Positions 8,243 to 15,240 of a stretch of DNA of 16,737 nucleotides are shown one piece after another. The position numbers and the translations under genes were made by a program. This DNA is from Clostridia bacterium. Its GTDB lineage: Bacteria > Bacillota_A > Clostridia > Oscillospirales > CAG-272. Where the stretch lies: NCBI GenBank assembly GCA_017472105.1, contig JAFUQY010000182.1, positions 1-16,737 of the forward strand. Reading direction: 5' to 3'. The notes under the pieces are model-generated. The model saw nothing but the letters and a program-made list of their open reading frames with translations. It had not been told where the DNA came from and did not search any database. How positions within the stretch are numbered: position 1 is the stretch's first letter; each line of letters starts with the position of its first letter.

Positions 8243-8283
8243 ACGGAAGTTCTCCCGCAAAAGGGAAGGGCTTCCGTTTTTTT
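8243..8283 (+). terminator. Intrinsic terminator of SBP copy 3
   Basis: ACGGAAG (8243-8249) pairs with CTTCCGT (8271-8277), extended by TTCTCCC with GGGAAG, and is followed by a T run to 8283. Confidence 0.88.
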
Positions 8284-8352
8284 ATGCGTGTTCAATTGCC
8301 TGAGGGAAAATGTAAAAGTCAGACAAACAAGCCGTCCGTCATCCCAACGACC

Positions 8353-8488
8353 GTAGGGACAGGCGTCCCCGACTGTCCTGAAACGTAAAATCTATGCGGA
8401 ATTATATTTTGTAATGATTATCGGGTTTACATCAGTGTAATTTTTGCAAATCGTTAATTTTAGGACAGTCGAGGACGTCTGTCCCTAC
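8353..8488 (+). repeat. MITE-like element, copy 3, intact 136 bp
   Basis: 26-bp terminal inverted repeats at 8353-8378 and 8463-8488 (GTAGGGACAGGCGTCCCC... against ...GACGTCTGTCCCTAC) with two mismatches. The AT-rich interior differs from copies 1, 2 and 4, and so does the left flank, so this copy may be an independent insertion. No ORF. The spacers on either side (8284-8352 and 8489-8601) hold nothing I recognise. Confidence 0.8.
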
Positions 8489-8601
8489 CGTGATTCGGGC
8501 GACGGACATGAAGTCTGCCCCATTTTTAAAGTGGATTTAAATAAAAATCCCGTTCATAAATTGTGTATGTAACTGAAAATGGAATTTTGCTCAACTAAAA
8601 G

Positions 8602-8630
8602 TTGCAATTTCTGAGGGAAAGGTGTATAAT
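8602..8630 (+). promoter_or_regulatory. Promoter of SBP copy 4
   Basis: TTGCAA at 8602-8607, 17-bp spacer, TATAAT at 8625-8630. The -35 is weaker than in copies 1-3. It lies about 100 bp upstream of the start codon, giving a leader of ~95 nt, the longest in the array. Confidence 0.65.
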
Positions 8631-8640
8631 ATCACTATGA

Positions 8641-8689
8641 GAAAAGAGAAAACTGTGCGAAAATTCGTCTCTTTTCATAATGATTTTTT
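8641..8689 (+). promoter_or_regulatory. Leader hairpin followed by a U-tract, upstream of SBP4
   Basis: GAAAAGAGA (8641-8649) is perfectly complementary to TCTCTTTTC (8668-8676), with an inner CGAAAATTCG inverted repeat in the loop. Six Ts follow at 8684-8689, seven bases after the stem. This could be a leader stabiliser or attenuator-like structure. The gap before the T run and the AT-rich stem make a classical terminator unlikely. Confidence 0.35.
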
Positions 8690-8731
8690 AATTATCATAT
8701 TATTTTATTAAACCACGAGAGGAAACCGACT

Positions 8732-10246
8732 ATGAAGAAGAAACTTCTGAGCGCGATTCTGGCGGCACTGATGCTGGCATCTTCCTTCGCATCGTGCAGT
8801 GACTCGAACGCGGGAACCAACACCGACGAAACCAAGGCGGCAAATGCCGGACAGCAGAACGCGGCGGCCGAAGAAACCGTCAACACGGAAGAGCTGACCG
8901 ACCTCGAAAAGCGTCAGATGATTCCGGATGACCTGCCCGATGTACAGTACGACGGCAAAGCATTCGTGGTTCTGACCGAAACCTCCACCGCTGCCGACTA
9001 TGCCGGTGAAATTGCAGTGGAAGAAATCACCGGCGACGCCTGCAACGACGCGATTTACAACAGAAACATCAAGATCGAAGACCGTTTTGACGTAAAAATC
9101 TCGTCAATGACCAACGACAATCCGCAGAGTCAGGCGGCAACCCTCGCGCAGGCGGGCACCGAAGACTACCAGCTTCTGGCGTTCCATGACTATCTGTCCT
9201 ACACTCCCATCTCCGCTCAGGCTCTTCTGAACTGGTGTGAAACTCCCTATCAGAACCTCGACAAGCCGTGGCACAACAAGCTCGCGAACGATCAGGCTAC
9301 CATCAACAATCATCTCTGGACGATCTGCTCCGACCTGTCCTACACCTCCATGACCTTCACCCACGCGATTTTCGCAAACCTCGACCTGCTTGACCAGTAC
9401 GGCTATCAGGCGAGCGACATTTACGGCATCGTCAAGGAAGGCAAGTGGACGATTGACAACTTCAAGTCCATGATCTCCGAAATGTATCAGGACACCAACG
9501 GCAACGGTACTGCCGACACCGCGGACCTCTTCGGCTTCGGCTACTACATCTGCAACCCGGCGGACGTATGGTTCACTGCATTCGGCGAAACCATCACCAA
9601 GAAGAACGACGAAGGCAAGCTCGATCTCGCATTCATGAGCGACAAGACCGTATCCATGGTAGAAAAGCTCATGTCCATGCACTATGACTTCCCCGGCTAC
9701 CTCAAGCTCTCCACCCAGTACGACGAAGAAATCTGGTTCACCAACAACCAGCTCGTATTCGCTCCCATGCGTTTCCAGGCAGCTTACACCGACCTGAGAG
9801 AAATGGAAGCCGCATACACCATGCTCCCGTTCCCGAAGTGGGATGAAGCGCAGTCCAACTACTACACCAACGCGGACGACAAGTTCTCCGTATTCGGTCT
9901 CCCGATGCCGTCCTACAACAGCCTTGAATTCTGCTCTGTGATCTTCGAAGCACTCTGCGCAGAATCCTACAAGACGGTATATCCCACCTATTATGACACC
10001 GCGCTCAAGGGCAAGTACTCCACCGACCAGGAAACCGCAGAAATGGTTGACCTCGTAATGGCAGGCCGTAACTTCGACTTTACCTTCCAGTTCGGCGAAA
10101 CCATCTTCCTCCGCATCCCCTACATGATCCGCGACTGTCTCCTCAACGAAAACCCGAACATCTCTTCTTCCTACAAGAAGATCCAGAAGTCCCTCAACAA
10201 GGGTCTCGACAAGAAGTTCTACAAGCTGTACGGCTTTGAGGAATAA
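8732..10246 (+). CDS. Lipoprotein extracellular solute-binding protein, copy 4
   Basis: 504 aa. Signal peptide MKKKLLSAILAALMLASSF ends in ASC with C22 as the lipidated residue, followed by an Ala/Glu-rich linker to ~55. Family blocks are retained (CNDAIYNRN, SDLSYTSMTFTH, LVFAPMRFQAAYTDLR, FEALCAESYKTVYP), with the Ca-loop-like DTNGNGTADTAD from D254. The ATG at 8732 is preceded by GAGAGG with 9-nt spacing. It is most like copy 1 in the middle (PQSQA, GTEDYQLL, GYLKLS against GYIKLG), although the two lie at opposite ends of the array. It differs from the others in promoter strength, longer leader and absence of the 3' block, so it may be regulated differently. Ligand unknown. Confidence 0.88.
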   Translation: MKKKLLSAILAALMLASSFASCSDSNAGTNTDETKAANAGQQNAAAEETVNTEELTDLEKRQMIPDDLPDVQYDGKAFVVLTETSTAADYAGEIAVEEITGDACNDAIYNRNIKIEDRFDVKISSMTNDNPQSQAATLAQAGTEDYQLLAFHDYLSYTPISAQALLNWCETPYQNLDKPWHNKLANDQATINNHLWTICSDLSYTSMTFTHAIFANLDLLDQYGYQASDIYGIVKEGKWTIDNFKSMISEMYQDTNGNGTADTADLFGFGYYICNPADVWFTAFGETITKKNDEGKLDLAFMSDKTVSMVEKLMSMHYDFPGYLKLSTQYDEEIWFTNNQLVFAPMRFQAAYTDLREMEAAYTMLPFPKWDEAQSNYYTNADDKFSVFGLPMPSYNSLEFCSVIFEALCAESYKTVYPTYYDTALKGKYSTDQETAEMVDLVMAGRNFDFTFQFGETIFLRIPYMIRDCLLNENPNISSSYKKIQKSLNKGLDKKFYKLYGFEE

Positions 10247-10299
10247 TCTGCGGGTGCGCACAGACTGCATCTGACGGCATAACATTATAATAATAAAAG

Positions 10300-10339
10300 A
10301 CGGAAGTTCTCCCGTAAAAAAGGAGGGCTTCCGTTTTTT
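10300..10339 (+). terminator. Intrinsic terminator of SBP copy 4
   Basis: ACGGAAG (10300-10306) pairs with CTTCCGT (10328-10334), extended by TTCTCCC with GGAGGG, then a T run to 10339. The 53 bp between stop codon and stem are unrelated to the 3' block of copies 1-3. Confidence 0.88.
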
Positions 10340-10385
10340 CTTGTGTCCTGTACGGCTGTCGGCTTCAATGCGATCTGCAATCACC

Positions 10386-10521
10386 GTAGGGACAGGCGTC
10401 CCCGACTGTCCGAAAACGTAAAACATTCGCTTTATGATATTTTGTCATCTGAATCTGATTCACACCCATATCATTTCACCGGTATGTTTGTCTGCGGACA
10501 GTCGGGGACGCCTGTCCCTAC
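10386..10521 (+). repeat. MITE-like element, copy 4, intact 136 bp with perfect TIRs
   Basis: Perfect 26-bp terminal inverted repeats at 10386-10411 and 10496-10521. The interior matches copies 1 and 2. The left flank (GTCCTGTACGGCTGTC to GCAATCACC) is also shared with copies 1 and 2, so terminator, flank and element were duplicated together. No transposase and no ORF. As RNA it would form a long hairpin. Confidence 0.82.
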
Positions 10522-10564
10522 CGAAGTTCGGGCAGCGGACATGGTTTTTTATATATCCCCACAC

Positions 10565-10606
10565 AAAAAAGCAGAAGTCCCGTTTACCGGAGAACTTCCG
10601 CTTTTT
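10565..10606 (-). terminator. Bidirectional terminator between SBP4 and ltaS-like gene
   Basis: Read on the minus strand, GCGGAAGT pairs with ACTTCTGC (one mismatch) and is followed by TTTTTT, about 20 bp beyond the stop of the minus-strand sulfatase gene. On the plus strand the same hairpin is followed by five Ts. Its stem is again of the GCGGAAGTTCTCC cassette type. Confidence 0.75.
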
Positions 10607-10625
10607 CAGTATGCATTGTGCATTC

Positions 10626-12476
10626 TTAATTGACCATCACATCATCCCGCTCCATCAGTGCGGCACAGTCGAGGATGCGCTTTTCCGCTTCGTCGGAGAG
10701 GGCTTCAAACTGCATTGGATCGAGGCGCGCCATGGTTTCGCGGTCGTAGGCGTCGTAGTTGGACAGGATGTTGTTGTGGGGCTTGGAGAAGAACACCTCA
10801 TCCGAGATGAACGATCCGACGGAGACGTGGGTCTGCTCGCACACAAATCCCGCGTCCGCTTCGAGAAGATTCTGCCCGAACATGACCGTTCTGTCGTTCC
10901 GGATTCCGAGAAGCGGCAGAAGCGTCGGCATCACGTCCATGTGCCCGCCCGATACGGAGATCGTTTCCGTCCGGTTCATGCCCGGGATGTGGATGATGAG
11001 CGGCACGTTGAATACATCATAAATGGTGTAGCTCTCGCCGGTCATGGCAAGCACCCGGGAGGAGTTCGCGTGGTCGGTGTTCGAGAGGGCATAGTGGTCG
11101 CCGTAGATGACGATGACGGAGTTTTCGTACAGCCCAGCCGCATCCAGAAGCGAGATAAATTCCCCGATTGCGCGGTCCGCGTAGTTTGCCGCCTGAAGGT
11201 ACGAGCCGAACATGGTGCCTTCATCCTCAGGAGCGAGCGTGACGGCTCTGTCCTTCTCCGGGATGACGTACGGATGGTGGGAGGACACGGTCACGTAGAA
11301 GGCGTAGAACGGCTCCTCGTACGTCACAAGCGTCTGTACGGTCTGCCGGTACATCTCCATGTCCGAGAGCCCCATCGGGAACATATCGGTCTCATCCAGA
11401 TCCTCGAGCGACGTGAAGGAGTCAAATCCCTGATTCGGATACGCCGTCTCGCGGTTCCAGAAGGACGCGATGTAGTTGTGGAACGCGTGGGCGCCGCTGT
11501 AACCGTTGTCCTTGAGGAGGTACGGGAGTCCGTGGTATGTATTGTCCGGGTACTGCACATAAGCGGCAGCCTTGTCCGGGGCGAAGAGGGAATTGTTCAC
11601 ATGGAATTCCGCATCCGCTGTATTTCCGCCGCCGATCTGGTAGTAGTAATTGTCAAAATAGAACGTGTCGCCCGCAATCAGGCGGTTCATGTTCGGCGTG
11701 ATTTCCTGCCCGTGATACTCCGCGCCGATCACGAAGTTCTGCAGTGCCTCGACCTGTATCACGATCAGATTCCGTCCCTCGGCGATGCCGTAGTATTCGC
11801 TTTCCGACCAGTCCGGCTCGGTGTAGAGGGATTTGTCGACTTCGCGCTCGTCCCCGGCAGTCGTGAGGGTCGTGTAAAAGTCCGTCATGTGGTAGGTAAT
11901 CATCTCGTTGACGATGTACTCCGCGCGGAAATCCGGGTACAGCACGAGCATCCCGGTCACGCACAGCGCAAAAACGATGCCGCCGGTGAGGACGCGGAGA
12001 CGGGGAAGTGCGGTTTCCTCAAGCCAATGCGCCGCACGGGCGAACTTCCGCCGGAGAAGATCCCGGTTGACCGTCCAGAGAATGAACAGCGGCAGATCGG
12101 CGAGCATGAGCAGGTCCAGCGGCTTGATGAGCTCCTCGACGGTGTCGGAAATGCCCTTTGCCTGCCACAGCATCCCGAGCAGAGCCGCGGACGGCAGCTT
12201 GGAGACGTAGGTGAAGTAGACAAGGTCGATTGCCATGAACAGCGATCCGACGGCGTAGAGCACTGTGGAGAGGATCCGTGCCGTCTTCGGAGAGAGCTGC
12301 GCGATGAGGACGTACACGAGGAAGTGAATCGCCATCGTCGCAAAGGTCAGCGGCAGCTCAAATCCCGCCAGCCTCAGCTGTGAGTAGAATGCCGCGCACT
12401 TGATCCCGAGCAGGACGGTCAGCACCATCCCGTACAGCAGATCCGCCGGAGAGAGGGTTTTGGTTTTATATTTCAT
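10626..12476 (-). CDS. LtaS-type membrane sulfatase (lipoteichoic acid synthase family)
   Basis: 616 aa. Five hydrophobic segments (~13-31, 43-61, 68-91, 120-136, 162-180) precede an extracellular sulfatase-fold domain (~230-560). LtaS-like enzymes transfer glycerol phosphate from phosphatidylglycerol to build lipoteichoic acid or related polymers. Active-site elements are present: E243 in QVEALQNF, the nucleophile T286 in GGGNTADAEF, the ASFWNRE block, H400/H401 in SSHHPY, and D460-H461 in YGDH, matching the S. aureus LtaS metal and substrate residues. Length is typical (~600-650). The start at 12476 has only a weak AGG ~10 nt upstream, but MKYKTKTLSP before the first helix is sensible. It could make another phosphoglycerol modification. 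Monocistronic and divergent from nrdD. Confidence 0.88.
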   Translation of the reverse strand: MKYKTKTLSPADLLYGMVLTVLLGIKCAAFYSQLRLAGFELPLTFATMAIHFLVYVLIAQLSPKTARILSTVLYAVGSLFMAIDLVYFTYVSKLPSAALLGMLWQAKGISDTVEELIKPLDLLMLADLPLFILWTVNRDLLRRKFARAAHWLEETALPRLRVLTGGIVFALCVTGMLVLYPDFRAEYIVNEMITYHMTDFYTTLTTAGDEREVDKSLYTEPDWSESEYYGIAEGRNLIVIQVEALQNFVIGAEYHGQEITPNMNRLIAGDTFYFDNYYYQIGGGNTADAEFHVNNSLFAPDKAAAYVQYPDNTYHGLPYLLKDNGYSGAHAFHNYIASFWNRETAYPNQGFDSFTSLEDLDETDMFPMGLSDMEMYRQTVQTLVTYEEPFYAFYVTVSSHHPYVIPEKDRAVTLAPEDEGTMFGSYLQAANYADRAIGEFISLLDAAGLYENSVIVIYGDHYALSNTDHANSSRVLAMTGESYTIYDVFNVPLIIHIPGMNRTETISVSGGHMDVMPTLLPLLGIRNDRTVMFGQNLLEADAGFVCEQTHVSVGSFISDEVFFSKPHNNILSNYDAYDRETMARLDPMQFEALSDEAEKRILDCAALMERDDVMVN

Positions 12477-12511
12477 CGGAGTAACCTGCGGTTTCGTAAA
12501 ATAACTTCTAT

Positions 12512-12540
12512 ATTATACACCTTTTCTGCGGCATATGGTA
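12512..12540 (-). promoter_or_regulatory. Candidate promoter of the LtaS-like gene
   Basis: On the minus strand a perfect TATAAT lies at 12517-12512. At 17-bp spacing the -35 would be TACCAT (12540-12535), a poor match, so an activator may be needed or the call may be wrong. The predicted leader is about 30 nt. Confidence 0.4.
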
Positions 12541-12549
12541 GGGGATTTT

Positions 12550-12571
12550 GAAAATTTTCGGAATAATTCCG
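12550..12571. promoter_or_regulatory. Two adjoining palindromes upstream of the LtaS-like gene
   Basis: GAAAATTTTC (12550-12559) is a perfect palindrome and shares its last base with CGGAATAATTCCG (12559-12571), symmetric around its centre. They lie just upstream of the candidate -35 of the minus-strand gene, where an activator would bind. A pyrimidine-rich tract (~12576-12613, almost only C and T on the plus strand) follows. Function not known. Confidence 0.35.
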
Positions 12572-12690
12572 GTTGCCTTTTCCTTCTTCCTTTTTACCTC
12601 TTCCTTCCCTTGTCAACCCCTTTTTTGAAATTTCTCTCTTTTATGGCAGTTTCCCCAAAATCGCGCAGTAAATTTGTGAGATATTCCGCC

Positions 12691-12719
12691 TTGACAAAAA
12701 CATGCCGATGATTTATAAT
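12691..12719 (+). promoter_or_regulatory. Consensus promoter of nrdD
   Basis: TTGACA at 12691-12696, 17-bp spacer, TATAAT at 12714-12719. The expected start site is near 12726, giving a leader of ~113 nt that contains both NrdR boxes. Confidence 0.85.
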
Positions 12720-12744
12720 ATATCACGTGGCGCGTATATGGGGT

Positions 12745-12760
12745 ACACCATATATAGTGC
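12745..12760 (+). promoter_or_regulatory. NrdR box 1
   Basis: ACACCATATATAGTGC closely matches the 16-bp NrdR consensus ACACwATATATwGTGT. NrdR is the ATP/dATP-sensing repressor of ribonucleotide reductase genes. It lies downstream of the predicted start site. Confidence 0.82.
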
Positions 12761-12776
12761 CATTTGCTGTGTTTAT

Positions 12777-12792
12777 ACACAATATATAGCAT
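12777..12792 (+). promoter_or_regulatory. NrdR box 2
   Basis: ACACAATATATAGCAT, 32 bp after box 1 (about three helical turns, the usual tandem arrangement). The left half is perfect and the right half degenerate. Confidence 0.78.
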
Positions 12793-12838
12793 AATAAGTC
12801 GTATGTAACATAGATTTCACACAATTGGAGACAGATTC

Positions 12839-15151
12839 ATGATAACCAAGATCGTTAAGCGCGACGGACGGGAAGTGCCGTTCAATATTGAAAAAATTGC
12901 CAATGCCATCTTCAAGGCGGCGCAGGCAGTTGGCGGCAGTGACTATGACGAGGCGATGACACTCGCGTGCGAAGTTTCCGAACAGCTGGAGGAAGAAGCC
13001 AGAGCATCCGGCGATCTTCCGAACGTCGAGAACATTCAGGACATGTGCGAGAGCGTCCTCATCAGCCACGGTCACGTCCGCACGGCGAAGGAATACATCC
13101 TCTACCGGGCAGAGAGAAACCGCATCCGCGAAATGAGCACCGGCCTGATGAAGACCTACGAGGATCTCACCTTCCAGAGCGCGATCGACAACGATATCAA
13201 GCGTGAGAACGCGAACATTGACGGCGACACCGCGATGGGCACCATGCTCAAGTACGGCTCCGAAGGCGCAAAGAAGTTCTACGAGCTCTTCGTCCTCGAT
13301 CCCGCACACTACCGGGCACACAGGGAAGGCGATATCCACATCCACGACCTCGATTTCCTGACCCTGACCACCACCTGCTGTCAGATCGACCTGTGCACGC
13401 TCTTTGAAAACGGATTTTCCACCGGCCACGGCCATGTGAGAGAACCCAACGATATCATGACCTACGCGGCACTCTGCTGCATCGCGATCCAGTCCAACCA
13501 GAACGACCAGCACGGCGGACAGTCCGTCCCGATGTTCGACTACGCGATGGCAAAGGGCGTTGAGAAGACCTACAAGCGTCACTTCAAGCGCAACGTTGCG
13601 AAGATTCTCGACTTCTCGGGGCTTCTGGATGACGGCACGGACTTTGACAGGCTCGCCGAAACGATCGCTTCCCGCGTGGAAGAAACGGCTGAAATCCGCA
13701 TCGGAAACGCCGAAAAGGTGAAGACCGTTCTCGAAGGCATTCTCGCCGAAACCGTACCCCATCCCGAGCACGACGCGGCGGTCATCATGAAGTACACCCA
13801 GCGCGAAATCGAGCGCAGCACCTATCAGGCGATGGAGGCTCTGATCCACAACCTCAACACCATGCATTCCAGAGCCGGCGCGCAGATTCCGTTCTCTTCC
13901 CTCAACTACGGCACCGACACCACGCCCGAAGGACGGCTCGTCATGAAGTCCATCCTTGAAGCCACTGACGCAGGGCTCGGAAACGGTGAAACTCCCATCT
14001 TCCCGATCCAGATTTTCAAGGTCAAGGAAGGCGTGAACTACAACCCCGAGGATCCCAACTACGACCTGTTCAAGCTGGCGTGCAAGGTTTCCGCGAAGCG
14101 TCTGTTCCCGAATTTCTCCTTCCTCGACGCTCCCTATAACGCACAGTACTACAAGCCCGGACGCCCCGAAACCGAAATCGCGTACATGGGCTGCCGTACC
14201 CGCGTCATCGGCAATCACTACGATCCCGACCGCGAAATCGTCACCGGACGCGGCAATCTCAGCTTCACATCTGTCAACCTGCCCCGTATCGCGATCAACG
14301 CGCGCGGAAACGTCGACTGGTTCTTCGAAGAGCTTGAGAGAAACGTCCAGCTCGTCATCGGTCAGCTTCTCGACCGGTTCAAGATCCAGTCCCAGAAGAC
14401 CGTCCGCAACTATCCCTTCCTCATGGGCGAGGGCGTGTGGCTCGATTCCGGCAAGCTCGGCAAGGATGACACCGTGGGTGAAGTCCTCAAGCACGGCACG
14501 CTGACCGTCGGCTTCATCGGTCTTGCGGAAGCTCTCGTCGCTCTCACCGGCAAGCACCACGGCGAATGTGAAAGCTCGCAGGCACTGGGACTTGAAATCG
14601 TCGGCTTCATGCGCAAGCTCACCGATGCCGCAACCCAGAAGTACGGTCTGAACTTCTCCCTCATCGGCACGCCTGCGGAAGGTCTGTCCGGCAGATTCGT
14701 CCGCATCGACAGAAAGAAGTTCGGCGAAATCAAGGGCATCACCGACCGCGAATACTACACCAACTCCTTCCATGTTCCGGTGTACTACGGCATCTCCGCC
14801 GCGGACAAGATCCGTCTTGAAGCACCCTACCACAACCTCACCAACGGCGGTCACATCACCTACGTTGAAGTGGACGGCGACCCGACCGAAAACCTCGACG
14901 CATTCGAAAAGATCGTCCGCATGATGCACGACGACGGCGTCGGATACGGTGCGATCAACCATCCCGTCGACCATGACCCCGTCTGCGGATACACCGGCAT
15001 CATCGGCAATACCTGCCCCGGCTGCGGAAGGGAAGAGGGCGACATCCGATTCGAACGCATCCGCCGCATCACCGGCTATCTTGTCGGTACCCTCGACAGC
15101 TTCAACGACGCAAAACGCGCCGAAGAACACGACCGAGTCAAGCATTCCTGA
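12839..15151 (+). CDS. nrdD: Anaerobic (class III) ribonucleoside-triphosphate reductase
   Basis: 770 aa. It reduces ribonucleoside triphosphates to deoxyribonucleotides without oxygen, using a glycyl radical. An N-terminal ATP-cone (~1-95, starting KRDGREVPFNIEKI) gives allosteric on/off control. The catalytic ten-stranded barrel contains TTTCCQIDL (C180, C181; one is the likely redox partner) and MGCRT (C452, likely thiyl radical site). The C-terminus has RITGYLVGTLDSFND with glycyl-radical residue G746. The zinc site before it shows C716, C726 and C729; the first Cys of the usual CxxC pair is Asp (DPVC). The ATG at 12839 has TGGAG 8 nt upstream. The gene is monocistronic and ends in a terminator; the activase gene nrdG, needed to form the radical, is not in the window. 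Regulation by NrdR is indicated by two boxes. Confidence 0.95.
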   Translation: MITKIVKRDGREVPFNIEKIANAIFKAAQAVGGSDYDEAMTLACEVSEQLEEEARASGDLPNVENIQDMCESVLISHGHVRTAKEYILYRAERNRIREMSTGLMKTYEDLTFQSAIDNDIKRENANIDGDTAMGTMLKYGSEGAKKFYELFVLDPAHYRAHREGDIHIHDLDFLTLTTTCCQIDLCTLFENGFSTGHGHVREPNDIMTYAALCCIAIQSNQNDQHGGQSVPMFDYAMAKGVEKTYKRHFKRNVAKILDFSGLLDDGTDFDRLAETIASRVEETAEIRIGNAEKVKTVLEGILAETVPHPEHDAAVIMKYTQREIERSTYQAMEALIHNLNTMHSRAGAQIPFSSLNYGTDTTPEGRLVMKSILEATDAGLGNGETPIFPIQIFKVKEGVNYNPEDPNYDLFKLACKVSAKRLFPNFSFLDAPYNAQYYKPGRPETEIAYMGCRTRVIGNHYDPDREIVTGRGNLSFTSVNLPRIAINARGNVDWFFEELERNVQLVIGQLLDRFKIQSQKTVRNYPFLMGEGVWLDSGKLGKDDTVGEVLKHGTLTVGFIGLAEALVALTGKHHGECESSQALGLEIVGFMRKLTDAATQKYGLNFSLIGTPAEGLSGRFVRIDRKKFGEIKGITDREYYTNSFHVPVYYGISAADKIRLEAPYHNLTNGGHITYVEVDGDPTENLDAFEKIVRMMHDDGVGYGAINHPVDHDPVCGYTGIIGNTCPGCGREEGDIRFERIRRITGYLVGTLDSFNDAKRAEEHDRVKHS

Positions 15152-15167
15152 GAAAATGACATAAAAC

Positions 15168-15200
15168 AAGACCGTGAGCGTTAAAACTCGCGGTCTTTTT
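15168..15200 (+). terminator. Intrinsic terminator of nrdD
   Basis: AAGACCGTGAG pairs with CTCGCGGTCTT (one G-U) around an 8-nt loop, followed by a T run. On the minus strand the hairpin is followed by TTGTTTT, so it may also stop transcription of the converging gene that ends at 15326. Confidence 0.88.
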
Positions 15201-15240
15201 GCGTCTGCCTAAGCGATATGAGACAAACGCCTGCGTATTT

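Larger units (their letters stand above)
2326..10521 (+). repeat. Tandem array of four SBP gene units (~2.05-2.15 kb each)
   Basis: Four units in direct orientation: promoter, ~1.51-kb solute-binding protein gene, (in units 1-3) a ~201-bp conserved 3' block, a terminator of one sequence type, and a MITE-like inverted-repeat element. Promoter-to-promoter distances are 2038, 2084 and 2154 bp. The four proteins have nearly identical length and conserved blocks at matching positions, so the array arose by successive tandem duplication. Unit 4 lacks the 3' block but keeps the terminator and the repeat element. Confidence 0.85.

Noticed and set aside
8066..8260. Short minus-strand open frames in the 3' blocks and MITE-like elements that read similarly in several copies
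   Set aside because: The similarity reflects repeated DNA, not protein conservation. No ribosome site, and the frames continue into unrelated antisense sequence.
2454..10426. Long minus-strand open frames opposite each SBP gene (2454-4085, 4457-6235, 6490-8181, 9104-10426)
   Set aside because: They recur because the four sense genes are paralogs with the same biased codon use, which removes stops from one antisense frame. They lack ribosome sites, run through terminators and repeats, and encode compositionally odd Val/Gly/Arg-rich products.
10434..12383. A 649-codon plus-strand open frame opposite the LtaS-like gene, and a similar one at 15218-16228
   Set aside because: Both are antisense to genes with recognisable motifs, start inside repeat or terminator sequence, and give Arg/Val/His-rich non-protein-like translations.
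12773..15169. A 798-codon minus-strand open frame opposite nrdD
   Set aside because: Shadow of nrdD codon bias. It covers the NrdR boxes and promoter, and nrdD is a clear family match on the plus strand.
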